Shown here: positions 1-8,396 of the stretch, piece by piece | Layout of the letters: every line of letters starts with the position of its first letter | Position numbering within the stretch: the first letter of the stretch is position 1 | Origin: Pedobacter kyungheensis | Lineage (GTDB): Bacteria; Bacteroidota; Bacteroidia; Sphingobacteriales; Sphingobacteriaceae | Length of the DNA stretch: 64,000 nt | Assembly: GCF_000812965.1 (NCBI RefSeq) | Contig: NZ_JSYN01000031.1 | Coordinates: 32,974-96,973 of the forward strand | Direction: 5' to 3' | The notes under the pieces: model-generated | Databases searched by the model: none | The model's input: the letters and a program-made list of their open reading frames with translations, nothing else | What the model was told of the DNA's origin: nothing | Position numbers and translations under genes: made by a program

Positions 1-516
1 GATATCTGCAAAGCACAAGGAAAATTTGCCAACTGGACGGTTAATTATAATCCTTTTGAAGGCGGTAGCGACCATACTCCTTTTTTACAAAATAAAATTC
101 CTGGGTTATTAATGTGGCATTTTACCGATGTTTTTTACCACACCGATAACGACAGGATTGATAAAGTTTCGCCAACGGAAATGAAAAATGTTGGTATAAG
201 TGGTTTAACCGCGGCATACACCTTAATATCGGCAGATGAGAATACAGCAATTGCAACTGTTGCACAGGTGAAAGCTGATGCACTTAGCCGCTTAAAAACC
301 GAATTCGATTTAAGCAAAAAGGCCATAGCAGCAGGTAAATCCGCAGCAGAAGAAAAGCACATTATTGAGGTTTGGAGCAAGTGGTATATTGATGCATTGG
401 CTACTATCAATAAAATGGCGGTAAAACCACAAACCACAAGAGTAGGTTCTGCGATTAAGTTTACCACAGGAGAAGTTGAAAAGCAGACAAGGGTATATCT
501 GGAGGAGTTGAAATAA
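1..516 (+). CDS. M28-family metallopeptidase, C-terminal part (cut by window edge)
   Basis: The frame is open from base 1 and ends with TAA at 514-516, so only the C-terminal ~171 residues are present. The first 45 residues contain GGSDHTPF followed by PGLLMWHF and YHTDND, the late zinc-ligand and substrate-pocket motifs of M28 aminopeptidases (His in SDH, His in YHT). The ~120 residues after that are helical and end without a further domain I recognise. M28 enzymes of this phylum are usually secreted; the signal peptide would lie outside the window. The stop codon is one base from the stop of the convergent RhuM-type gene. Family assignment is firm; substrate is unknown. Confidence 0.85.
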   Translation, partial: DICKAQGKFANWTVNYNPFEGGSDHTPFLQNKIPGLLMWHFTDVFYHTDNDRIDKVSPTEMKNVGISGLTAAYTLISADENTAIATVAQVKADALSRLKTEFDLSKKAIAAGKSAAEEKHIIEVWSKWYIDALATINKMAVKPQTTRVGSAIKFTTGEVEKQTRVYLEELK

Positions 517-517
517 G

Positions 518-949
518 TTAGTTATTAATCGCCTGTTTTAACTCCAATAATTGCTGACTCTGCTCCTGCAACTTTTTATTGTTTAAGGCATATCCTTTAA
601 GTAAATAGTCTTTTAAAATTTGGTTAGCCCAAATACGAAACTGTGTTGCTCTAACCGAATTTACCCTATAACCAATTGATAAAATCATATCCAGATTATA
701 AGCATCAATCATCCTCTTTACACTCCTCAAACCTTCCACTCTAACTATTTCCATTTTGGAAATAGTTGACTTATCCAATTCTTTGTTACGTAATATATTG
801 TTAATATGCTTATTAACTGCTGGAACCTGAATTCCAAAAACTTCAGCAATCTGCTTTTGTGTTAGCCAAACAGTATCGTCTCCGTAAGCAACTTCAATTG
901 CAGGTAACCCTTCTTTAGTTTTATATATGATAATTTTATCCCTATCCAT
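518..949 (-). CDS. RhuM-family protein, short form or C-terminally truncated
   Basis: The 143-residue product begins with a KTKEG / VWLTQKQIAEVFG segment and a helix-turn-helix-like region, then GLRSVKRMIDAYNLDMI, SIGYRVNS and ATQFRIWAN, which are diagnostic for RhuM/virulence-protein family N-terminal domains. Family members I know of are usually above 300 residues; here the protein ends soon after this domain in a Gln/Leu-rich tail, and the stop is one base from the end of the convergent peptidase gene. That suggests loss of the C-terminal half, though a genuine short form is possible. It starts divergently 39 bp from crtD. Function is unknown; RhuM genes often sit in accessory DNA. Confidence 0.75.
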   Translation of the reverse strand: MDRDKIIIYKTKEGLPAIEVAYGDDTVWLTQKQIAEVFGIQVPAVNKHINNILRNKELDKSTISKMEIVRVEGLRSVKRMIDAYNLDMILSIGYRVNSVRATQFRIWANQILKDYLLKGYALNNKKLQEQSQQLLELKQAINN

Positions 950-988
950 TACTTTAAGTTAGTAAAAATATTATCCTATTTTCGCATC

Positions 989-2473
989 ATGCCTAAACCA
1001 AAAGCAATTGTTATCGGTGCCGGAATTGCCGGAATCGCTTCGGCTATCCGCCTGCGCATAAAGGGATATGAGGTAAGCGTTTTTGAAGCTGGCTCTAAAC
1101 CCGGGGGTAAACTGGCAGAAATCAACATGAGTGGATTCAGGTTTGATGCAGGCCCCAGCCTGTTTACCATGCCACAATATGTAGATGAACTGTTTCAGCT
1201 AGCCGGTAAAAATCCAAACGATTATTTCGAATACACCAGGCTAAAAGAAATTTGCCGTTATTTTTACGAAGATGGATTAAGGTTAACGGCTAAAGCTGAT
1301 TTAAATGACTTTGCACGGGAAATTGAAACAAAAACCGAGTCAACCGCAGCAGAAGTTGAAAAGTTTCTAAAAAAAAGTGCGACCATTTACGACGTAACCC
1401 ACAAAGTATTTCTGGAACGCACACTGCACAAGTTGAAAAGTTACCTTCATTGGGACACCTTAAAATCAGTTTTCAGGTTTGGGCAAATCGATGCTTTCAG
1501 GACACAGCAACAGGCCAATAACAGTTTTTTTAAAGATGCCAGAATTGTCCAACTCTTTAACCGATACGCTACTTACAATGGCTCCAACCCGTATCAGGCT
1601 CCCGCAACTTTAAATGTAATTCCGCATTTTGAGTACCATTTTGGTGCCTATTTACCTAAAAACGGGATGTACGGTATTGTTAATGGTCTGGTAAAACTGG
1701 CAGAAGAGCTGGGCGTAAAATTCCATTACAACCAAAAGGTCGAAGAAATACGGTATACTAACGGGCGCAAACCTAAAGTACAGGGCGTAACGGTTAATGA
1801 TAAAATGCTTACCTCAGAGGTAGTAATTTCGAATCTGGATATCTGGTTTACCTATAAAAACTTGCTTAAGGGTATAACGCAACCTAAAAAGCTACTCAGT
1901 CAAGAACGCAGCAGCTCTGCCTTAATTTTTTACTGGGGTATGGATAGCAATTACAGCGATTTAGGTTTACACAACATCTTTTTTGCATCAGATTATCAGC
2001 AAGAGTTTAACAGCATCTGGAAAGATAAAACAATCAGCAACGATCCCACGGTTTATATTAACATTAGCGGTAAACACCTCCGTACAGATGCCCCTTTAGA
2101 TAGCGAAAACTGGTTTGTCATGATTAACGTCCCCGCCAATAATGGCCAAGACTGGGATCAGCTCATTCAGCAGGCAAGAGCCAATATCATCCAAAAAATC
2201 AGTCGCATTTTAAAGCGGAATATTGAAAGAGATATTGTTTGCGAACAAATTTTAGATCCACAAAGCATAGAAAGTAAAACCGGTTCCTACCAGGGATCAT
2301 TGTACGGCAATAGCTCAAACAATCAGTTCGCTGCATTTCTGAGGCATCCGAACTTCAGCTCAAAGGTTAAAAATTTATTCTTCTGCGGGGGAAGCGTTCA
2401 TCCCGGCGGAGGTATCCCTCTGGCTCTGCTGTCGGCTAAAATTGTAAGTGATTGTGTTGATGAGGTGGTTTAA
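989..2473 (+). CDS. crtD: Carotenoid desaturase, CrtD/CrtI family
   Basis: This is an FAD-dependent amine-oxidase-fold enzyme of 494 residues, the usual length for CrtI/CrtD. The Rossmann motif GAGIAG is at residues 10-15, the FAD ribose-binding Glu at 33 and PGGK at 38-41. The C-terminal block around residues 465-485 reads GGSVHPGGGIPLALLSAK. CrtI proteins normally have THPGAGxPGV there, so the GGGIPL version points to the CrtD-type 3,4-desaturase acting on hydroxylated carotenoids. No other crt gene is adjacent, so the exact substrate is inferred. The ATG lies 4 bases after a TATTTTCG sequence resembling a -7 box, so the mRNA may be almost leaderless. Confidence 0.8.
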   Translation: MPKPKAIVIGAGIAGIASAIRLRIKGYEVSVFEAGSKPGGKLAEINMSGFRFDAGPSLFTMPQYVDELFQLAGKNPNDYFEYTRLKEICRYFYEDGLRLTAKADLNDFAREIETKTESTAAEVEKFLKKSATIYDVTHKVFLERTLHKLKSYLHWDTLKSVFRFGQIDAFRTQQQANNSFFKDARIVQLFNRYATYNGSNPYQAPATLNVIPHFEYHFGAYLPKNGMYGIVNGLVKLAEELGVKFHYNQKVEEIRYTNGRKPKVQGVTVNDKMLTSEVVISNLDIWFTYKNLLKGITQPKKLLSQERSSSALIFYWGMDSNYSDLGLHNIFFASDYQQEFNSIWKDKTISNDPTVYINISGKHLRTDAPLDSENWFVMINVPANNGQDWDQLIQQARANIIQKISRILKRNIERDIVCEQILDPQSIESKTGSYQGSLYGNSSNNQFAAFLRHPNFSSKVKNLFFCGGSVHPGGGIPLALLSAKIVSDCVDEVV

Positions 2474-2490
2474 GCTAGTAGCGGGTAAGT

Positions 2491-2532
2491 AGTATCAGGT
2501 ATATAGTATCGGGTATATAGTATCAAGTATCT
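2491..2532. repeat. 14-bp tandem repeat, three copies
   Basis: Three head-to-tail 14-bp units (AGTATCAGGTATAT, AGTATCGGGTATAT, AGTATCAAGTATCT) fill most of the gap between the convergent crtD and aroK genes. The same unit and period recur at 29536, 50573 and 52987. Confidence 0.9.
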
Positions 2533-2539
2533 GGAGGGA

Positions 2540-3100
2540 TTAAGCCTTAAGTGCTGCTTCCAGTTTTTCGCCGTCCAGATCAAAGGCATCAACAATTAAT
2601 TTCGCCTGGGTATAAAAAGGATCGCGCTCCTGTAGTTTTTCTTTAATAAATACCAGCAATTGTTCGTCGTTTAAATCTTTAATTAGCGGTCGTTTCTGGC
2701 GATTGTGTAACCTCGACACCAAAGCCGCAGGTTCCATTTGCAGATAAACTGTTTCACCGTGCGCATTCATCCACTCCATGTTATCGAAGAAACAGGGCAA
2801 ACCACCACCGGTAGCAACCACACAGGTTTCGGGGTAATCGAAAGTTTTAAGCATTTCACTTTCATAATCCCTAAAACCGCTCTCACCAAACTCAGCAAAA
2901 TATTCGGCAATGCTTTTTCCACTTTTGGCAACGATTTCAGCATCAAGATCAATTACAGGGCAATCCAACCGGTGCGCCAATTGCTTTGCTTTGGTACTTT
3001 TACCACATCCCATGTACCCTACCAGAAAAATGATTCCTGAAATTGCTTTACCTGGAACAGTTGTTAAATTTTCGCTGTTTGTATGGTTCGTATTGCTCAT
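2540..3100 (-). CDS. aroK: Shikimate kinase
   Basis: It phosphorylates shikimate at the 3-hydroxyl with ATP in the cytoplasmic aromatic amino-acid pathway. The P-loop GYMGCGKST is at residues 28-36, the Mg/shikimate-binding DLD at 51-53, the substrate Arg in GFRDYE near 77, the GGG turn at 98-100 and the lid Arg in KRPLI near 140. At 186 residues it is about 15-20 longer than usual because of a hydrophilic N-terminal extension before the P-loop strand. It is the last gene of the DUF1599 - DoxX - permease - aroK run, 17 bp after the permease stop. Aromatic pathway partners are not in the window. Confidence 0.95.
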   Translation of the reverse strand: MSNTNHTNSENLTTVPGKAISGIIFLVGYMGCGKSTKAKQLAHRLDCPVIDLDAEIVAKSGKSIAEYFAEFGESGFRDYESEMLKTFDYPETCVVATGGGLPCFFDNMEWMNAHGETVYLQMEPAALVSRLHNRQKRPLIKDLNDEQLLVFIKEKLQERDPFYTQAKLIVDAFDLDGEKLEAALKA

Positions 3101-3117
3101 GCTTATTATTTTTTGGG

Positions 3118-4173
3118 TTACGCCAGTTTCACCCTCGGATCGATATAGGCGTACAAAATATCGACCAATATATTAATTACAACGAAAACAAAAGCAATAA
3201 ATAATATCGACCCCATTACTACAGGGAAATCAGACATCTCTAATGCGGTTACAGTTGTTCTGCCCAGTCCGTTATAGCCGAAAATATATTCCACAAAAAA
3301 CGATCCGGCCAATAAAGAAGCAAACCAGCCAGAAATAGCGGTTATAACGGGATTCATGGCATTTTTTAAAGCATGTTTATAAATAATCGTATTCCTGCTT
3401 AAACCCTTTGCCCTGGCTGTCCTGATGTAATCCTGGGCCAGTACGTCGAGCATGGCACTGCGCGTAAGCTGTACAATAATGGCCAGTGGTCTCAGTCCTA
3501 AAGTAATCATCGGTAACCATAAATTGCGCAGGGTTAGTACTTCGCCGTTAAAAGGATCGTAAGAATATAAACTTCCGCTCATTTTCAATCCCGTGTAATT
3601 GCTCAGTACAAAACCAAAAAGCCAGGCAATAATGATCCCCGCAAAAAAGGAGGGTGCCGAGATACCCAAAATAGCGAAGGCATTGGCCGATTTATCAATC
3701 CACGAATCTTTATATACTGCTGATAGCACACCTAAAAACACACCAATCAGTGTGGCGAAAATCATGGCGGTTAATGCCAGGATAAAAGTATTTGGAACGG
3801 TTTCAGCAAGAATTTCAGTCACATCACGCCTGGTTTGATAAGAACTGCGCAAATAGGGCCATTTGATCACAACTGCCTTTTTACCGAAAGTCATTAATTT
3901 AGTGTAATGATATTTCTGTCGGGTGGCAGTATCGTTATCGAGCACACTAACAGGCGATAAATCGTTCACATACAAAACAAACTGAACGGGTTTCGAACGA
4001 TCAAGACCAAACTCTTTACGTACCGCTTCGAGCGATTGCACATCGGCACGTTGCCCCATAGTCATCCGGGCAGGATCGCCGGGCAGGATGTTAAACAGCA
4101 CAAAAACAACCAGTATCACGCCAGCCATAACCAGCAATCCATACATGAGTTTTTTTAGTGCATAACCAATCAT
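3118..4173 (-). CDS. DppB/OppB-type ABC transporter permease
   Basis: The 351-residue membrane protein begins with the classical dipeptide/oligopeptide permease N-terminus (first helix, then VLFNILPGDPAR). Its C-terminal half holds the EAA-like cytoplasmic loop ARAKGLSRNTIIYKHALKNA, which docks the ATPase, and ends in DPRVKLA. About 65 extra residues (roughly 75-140) separate the first helix from the main permease domain; this periplasmic insertion is larger than in the Escherichia coli protein. No DppC, ATPase or binding protein is nearby, so partners must be elsewhere. It lies one base after the DoxX stop, implying cotranscription. Confidence 0.88.
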   Translation of the reverse strand: MIGYALKKLMYGLLVMAGVILVVFVLFNILPGDPARMTMGQRADVQSLEAVRKEFGLDRSKPVQFVLYVNDLSPVSVLDNDTATRQKYHYTKLMTFGKKAVVIKWPYLRSSYQTRRDVTEILAETVPNTFILALTAMIFATLIGVFLGVLSAVYKDSWIDKSANAFAILGISAPSFFAGIIIAWLFGFVLSNYTGLKMSGSLYSYDPFNGEVLTLRNLWLPMITLGLRPLAIIVQLTRSAMLDVLAQDYIRTARAKGLSRNTIIYKHALKNAMNPVITAISGWFASLLAGSFFVEYIFGYNGLGRTTVTALEMSDFPVVMGSILFIAFVFVVINILVDILYAYIDPRVKLA

Positions 4174-4174
4174 T

Positions 4175-5326
4175 TTACTTATCGAAATATTTCCTGCTCA
4201 ACTGGTCAAAAGTAGGCACATTGTGATAGTGCCATTTATTAATTACCACTCCGTTCTTCAACAGCAGTACACCTGGGTTAGCCCTTACCATACTTTTCAA
4301 GGGCACGGCATCCGCATAAAAAACTTCAGAAAACAAGTTATTCTTTTTGATAAAAGCCTCTGCATCCTGTGCCGAATTGGAGGTTAATAAAACCGTACGG
4401 ATGTTAAACTGCTGCGTAGCGTTTATGGCAATCGCATTTAATTTACCAATGGCACTTTCGTTCGTATTTTTAAGATCGTAGGCTACAAAAATTAAACTGT
4501 AGTAAGGATTTTCGATCAGTTCTTTAGTATAATCAGTTCCTGAAGCATCGGTAATTACCAAATCCTTGATTTTAGGCTCATAACCTTTCTTTACCAGCCT
4601 TTTGGTTGGCTCGCCAATAATTTCCCAATTGTTATCTTTCCAGATTTCGGTTTTAAGATAGGCTTTATCGCTCATGTCTTTTTCCGCATTGGTTTTCTTA
4701 TTTTTAAGGTGATACATGATTTCGAACTCATCAGGCTTTTCTCCCGGAGGGATCACCATTAATGAAGGAATATGTGCACCTACCTTATAAGGCAGAAAAT
4801 CCATAACCGGTAACACATTGTAAGTATACAGGCCAAAGCCCAAAGATATGATCGTTACTGCCAAAGCAATGTTACGTTGAGTAGCTTCCTTTTTAAATAA
4901 AGGCTGAATTAGCTCCTTTTTGGCAAAGATGATGAGAATCAATACCAGCAAGATCAAATCTTTACTGAACGATTGCCATGGGGTAAGCGGAATGGCATCG
5001 CCAAAGCAACCACAGCTGGTTACCACTTTAAATGCTGCCGAAATAAAGGTTAACAACGTAAAGAAAATGATGAGCAACAGCAATCCCCAGGCTACTTTTT
5101 TGCTCCAGAAACCCAATAACAACAAAGCCCCTAAAACAATTTCGAGGGTACACAGTAAAATAGCAATACCGGTAGCCATTCCGTTCAGGAAGCCCATGTG
5201 AAAAACCTCGAAATACTCCTGCAGTTTATAGCCAAAACCCAGTGGATCGTTGGCTTTGATTAAGCCGGAAAAGATAAATAAAGCGCCAACAAAAAATCTG
5301 GAGAATCTTAAAAGTACGTTTTGCAT
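4175..5326 (-). CDS. DoxX-type membrane protein with C-terminal thioredoxin-like region (BT_3928-like)
   Basis: Residues 1-140 are four hydrophobic helices of the DoxX type (FVGALFIFSGLIKANDP at the start; a CGCFGD loop between helices). A fifth helix near 155 leads to a soluble C-terminal ~220 residues with a thioredoxin-like pattern (SLIFVAYDL, TVLLTSNS, PGVLLLKNGVVINKWH) but no CxxC. The CGC loop could be redox active. The architecture is known in Bacteroidota and usually lies in this conserved cluster with DUF1599. I infer an inner-membrane redox or quinone-linked role, unproven. Confidence 0.82.
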   Translation of the reverse strand: MQNVLLRFSRFFVGALFIFSGLIKANDPLGFGYKLQEYFEVFHMGFLNGMATGIAILLCTLEIVLGALLLLGFWSKKVAWGLLLLIIFFTLLTFISAAFKVVTSCGCFGDAIPLTPWQSFSKDLILLVLILIIFAKKELIQPLFKKEATQRNIALAVTIISLGFGLYTYNVLPVMDFLPYKVGAHIPSLMVIPPGEKPDEFEIMYHLKNKKTNAEKDMSDKAYLKTEIWKDNNWEIIGEPTKRLVKKGYEPKIKDLVITDASGTDYTKELIENPYYSLIFVAYDLKNTNESAIGKLNAIAINATQQFNIRTVLLTSNSAQDAEAFIKKNNLFSEVFYADAVPLKSMVRANPGVLLLKNGVVINKWHYHNVPTFDQLSRKYFDK

Positions 5327-5383
5327 CGGTATAATCTGTTTTTCAGTCGTAATAATATTTAATGGCTATGCTTAAGTGGAAAC

Positions 5384-5935
5384 TTATTTAACCCCCAGTT
5401 TAATCAGGGCGAAAACCGAGTAATTCAACATATCCTGATAATTTGCTTTTACCCCTTCTGATGCCAGGGTCTGTCCTTCGTTATCTTCGATTTGTTTAAC
5501 CCTGAAAATTTTCATTAAAATCAGATCGGTAAGCGAGCTGATGCGCATATCGCGCCAGGCCTCTCCATAATCGTGGTTTTTGGCAAACATTAAATCCCTG
5601 GTTTCGGTAACTTTTTCATCAAATAACTTTTCAACAGTTTCAAAAGGCATTTCATTCGGATCGTTTTCGGTAAGCTCGAGCTGCATCATGGCAATAATGC
5701 AATAGTTCACTATGCCAATGTATTCTGAAGTTACGCCCTCGCCTACTTTACTTACTTTTTTTTCTTCCAAAGTGCGAATGCGCTGGGCTTTGATAAAAAT
5801 CTGATCAGTGATAGAGCTTGGCCTCAATATCCGCCAGGCCGTACCATAATCTTTCGTTTTCTTTAAAAATAATGATCTGCAAACTGCAATCACTTCATCA
5901 AATTCTGTAGCCGTATTTGTTTGTGCCAAAGCCAA
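5384..5935 (-). CDS. DUF1599 protein with internal duplication
   Basis: The protein has two copies of one ~75-residue module. The first carries KKTKDYGTAWRILRPSS and QIFIKAQRIRTLEE; the second has KNHDYGEAWRDMRISS and LILMKIFRVKQIED. The conserved K-DYG-AW-R-S pattern is typical of DUF1599. It heads a four-gene minus-strand operon. An in-frame stop lies two codons upstream, and no ATG precedes the first module, so TTG at 5933-5935 is the best start. Biochemical function is not known to me. Confidence 0.85.
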   Translation of the reverse strand: MALAQTNTATEFDEVIAVCRSLFLKKTKDYGTAWRILRPSSITDQIFIKAQRIRTLEEKKVSKVGEGVTSEYIGIVNYCIIAMMQLELTENDPNEMPFETVEKLFDEKVTETRDLMFAKNHDYGEAWRDMRISSLTDLILMKIFRVKQIEDNEGQTLASEGVKANYQDMLNYSVFALIKLGVK

Positions 5936-6027
5936 TATTTATTTAGTTTTTAGTGTATTTTTGTCGTGAAAAACAAAAGCTAAAGATACATTTTTAAAGC
6001 GAAACCCAAATCCCGAAAGGGTTTATT

Positions 6028-6879
6028 ATGGCAGAAAAAAACTTTTTTGAGCCCAAGCAAAGCTTAAATATAAAGGGTAGGCTTATCGATTTAAGTCGCC
6101 CAAAAGTGATGGGAATTCTCAACATCACACCCGATTCTTTTTACAGCAACAGCAGAACAAAATCTATAGATGAGGCCCTGGCCAAAACAGCACAATACCT
6201 GACCGAAGGTGCCACGTTTATCGATATTGGCGGTTATTCTTCAAGGCCTGGTGCAAAGAATATTTCCGAACAGGAAGAAATAGATCGGCTGGTACCGGTA
6301 GTGGCTAGTTTATACGAAGCTTTTCCAGAAGCCATTTTTTCCATTGATACCTTCAGGGCCAAAGTAGCCGAGGCAACCATTCAGGCTGGTGCGCATATTG
6401 TTAACGATATTGCCTCAGGCGACATGGACGAGCTGATGTTCGAAACCGTCGCCAGATTGCAGGTACCTTACATGATTATGCACATGCAGGGCACGCCGCA
6501 AAACATGCAGCAAAACCCGGTGTACGAAAACGTAACGCTGGAAGTTGTAGATTATCTGGCTAAAAAAGTAGCAGAACTGAAAGCATTGCACATCCACGAT
6601 GTGATTATCGACCCAGGATTTGGTTTCGGAAAAACCATTGCGCACAATTACGAGTTACTAAACCAGATGGAGGCTTTTCGGATTTTTAAACTTCCGGTGC
6701 TTGTTGGTTTTTCGCGCAAAGGAATGATTTATAAAACATTGGGCACTAACGCAGCTGAAGCGTTGAATGGCACTTCGGTACTGAATACCATCGCCCTCCA
6801 AAAAGGCGCAGGAATTTTAAGGGTACACGATGTAAAGGAGGCCGTAGAGTGTGTGCGGTTGGTGGAAATGTTGGGTTAA
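6028..6879 (+). CDS. folP: Dihydropteroate synthase
   Basis: It condenses p-aminobenzoate with dihydropterin pyrophosphate in folate synthesis. The TIM-barrel signatures are present: NITPDSF near residues 32-38, the second loop DIGGYSSRPGA, SIDTFRA for pterin, ND near 125, DPGFGFGK and GFSRKGMI. Length 283 is normal. The gene is divergent from DUF1599 and would normally be next to cdaA in this phylum; here a four-helix-bundle gene flanked by repeats intervenes. The TAA stop directly precedes those repeats. Confidence 0.97.
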   Translation: MAEKNFFEPKQSLNIKGRLIDLSRPKVMGILNITPDSFYSNSRTKSIDEALAKTAQYLTEGATFIDIGGYSSRPGAKNISEQEEIDRLVPVVASLYEAFPEAIFSIDTFRAKVAEATIQAGAHIVNDIASGDMDELMFETVARLQVPYMIMHMQGTPQNMQQNPVYENVTLEVVDYLAKKVAELKALHIHDVIIDPGFGFGKTIAHNYELLNQMEAFRIFKLPVLVGFSRKGMIYKTLGTNAAEALNGTSVLNTIALQKGAGILRVHDVKEAVECVRLVEMLG

Positions 6880-7474
6880 TTGGTTAACTGGTTAAACTGG
6901 TTAATTGACCGGGCATAGTTGGTTATTAATTGTTTAAATTGATAAAACACAACCTACTGGTTAATTAACAATCTATCGCTTATATTTGATATCATCCCCT
7001 GATTAACCTAAACTTAATTACGATGCATATTTATTCCTTTGAAAAACTAGAAACCTGGCAAAAAGCAAGAATGTTTAGAAAAGACATTTACCATTTGACC
7101 AGAAAATTCCCTAAAGAAGAAATATTTGGATTAACAAGCCAACTTAAAAGATCTGCAAGCAGTATTGGTGATTGTTTAGCAGAAGGTTCAGCCAGAGTTA
7201 CACCAAAGGACAAAGCTCATTTTATAACCATTGCTTATTCAAGTGCGATAGAAACAATTAACCACATTATTGGTGCTTATGACCTCGATTACATTAGTGA
7301 AGAAGAATACGTTGCATACAGACTTAAACTAGATGAATTAACCAACAAATTGAATGCTTTACGTAAATCAATTTTAAAAAATTAGGTTTTCAAGGCCATT
7401 AACTAATTAAACGCTTTGAACAATTAACCTAATCCCAACAATTAACCAATTAAACGATTTATACAGTTAACCAA
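6880..7474. repeat. Inverted TTGGTTAACTG ends flanking the four-helix-bundle gene
   Basis: TTGGTTAACTG at 6880-6890 reappears in inverted form as CAGTTAACCAA at 7464-7474. Both ends sit in short arrays of related GGTTAA / TTAACC words (6880-6915 and 7410-7475, period about 9 bp). Together they bracket a 595-bp segment that carries one small gene and lies exactly between the folP stop and the cdaA start. The inverted ends are plain in the sequence; treating the segment as a mobile cassette is inference. Confidence 0.55.
7023..7385 (+). CDS. Four-helix-bundle protein (S23 rRNA intervening-sequence protein family)
   Basis: The 120-residue protein matches the small four-helix-bundle family first seen in 23S rRNA intervening sequences: FEKLETWQKAR at the start, FPKEEIFGLTSQLKRS, then SIGDCLAEGSAR, and a C-terminal helix KLNALRKSI. 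All four amphipathic helices are predicted and the length is standard. Family members occur as stand-alone genes of unknown function, often in several copies per genome. It lies between folP and cdaA, is AT-rich and is flanked by inverted repeats, which suggests insertion. Confidence 0.92.
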   Translation: MHIYSFEKLETWQKARMFRKDIYHLTRKFPKEEIFGLTSQLKRSASSIGDCLAEGSARVTPKDKAHFITIAYSSAIETINHIIGAYDLDYISEEEYVAYRLKLDELTNKLNALRKSILKN

Positions 7475-7504
7475 TATAGAAACTGTTTTACTATCTTGCC
7501 CATA

Positions 7505-8296
7505 ATGAAAGGATTAGATTTCGACTTTGTAAAATTCACCATTACCGATGTGGTAGATATTGTGCTGGTGGCACTGTTAATTTATTATGTGTACACACTA
7601 ATCCGCAATACCCTCGCCGTAAACCTGCTTGTGGGTATGCTCATTATTGCCATATTTTACCGGGTGGTAGATGCGCTGAACATGAAATTGCTGACCACCA
7701 TCATCGATAAATTCATGAGTGTGGGTATTATTGCCCTCATTGTTATTTTTCACCCCGAAATCAGGCGCTTCCTGCTGCTCATTGGTAAAAATGCCTTTTT
7801 ACAGAAAAACAAGGCCTGGTGGGGTTATTTATTTGGCCGCAAAGAAATTGAACGAAATAACCTAACGCGGATAAAACCCATCATCGATGCCTGCAAAAGC
7901 ATGAAAAAAACCAGAACAGGTGCGTTGATTGTGTTTGTTAAATTTTACGACGAACAGTTTTTTGCCAATAGCTGTGAGTTGGTTGATGCCAAAATATCCA
8001 AGCGGTTATTAGAAAGTATTTTCCAGAAAAACAGCCCGCTGCACGATGGCGCTGTAGTAATTTCTGAGAACAAAATTAAAAGTGCAAGCTGTATTTTACC
8101 TTTAACAGATAACGATCAGTTACCCGCACAATTTGGTTTAAGACACCGGGCCGGTATCGGTGTTTCTGAAACTACGGATGCTGTAGCAGTAATTATTTCG
8201 GAAGAAACAGGAGAAATTTCGTATGCCAAACAAGGCCGGGTAAGAATGAACGTTTCGTTCGGTGAGCTGGAGAAATTGCTCAATAAAGACTTTTAA
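7505..8296 (+). CDS. cdaA: Diadenylate cyclase CdaA
   Basis: It makes cyclic di-AMP from two ATP at the inner membrane. Three N-terminal membrane helices (residues ~15-85) precede the DisA_N domain, with the catalytic DGA at 181-183 and RHR at 213-215. I start at ATG 7505, which gives 263 residues; a TTG three codons earlier (7496) is possible but adds only MPI. A folP-cdaA neighbourhood is usual in this phylum. No c-di-AMP receptor or phosphodiesterase is seen in the window. Confidence 0.96.
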   Translation: MKGLDFDFVKFTITDVVDIVLVALLIYYVYTLIRNTLAVNLLVGMLIIAIFYRVVDALNMKLLTTIIDKFMSVGIIALIVIFHPEIRRFLLLIGKNAFLQKNKAWWGYLFGRKEIERNNLTRIKPIIDACKSMKKTRTGALIVFVKFYDEQFFANSCELVDAKISKRLLESIFQKNSPLHDGAVVISENKIKSASCILPLTDNDQLPAQFGLRHRAGIGVSETTDAVAVIISEETGEISYAKQGRVRMNVSFGELEKLLNKDF

Positions 8297-8320
8297 TAGC
8301 ACCGATTTATAGATTTAAGG

Positions 8321-8359
8321 AGATTACACTGATTAGTGTTATGTCAATCAGTGTAATCT
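8321..8359. terminator. 14-bp perfect dyad between convergent genes
   Basis: AGATTACACTGATT (8321-8334) is the exact inverse of 8346-8359, with an 11-base loop. It lies between the ends of cdaA and the convergent bacilliredoxin gene. No long T-run follows on either side, so it is a likely two-way transcript-end hairpin rather than a classical terminator. Further AATCGG / GTAATC words nearby match a second site at 58590-58635. Confidence 0.6.
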
Positions 8360-8396
8360 AAATATCTGTGTAATCCACCAAATCGGCGTAATCTTA

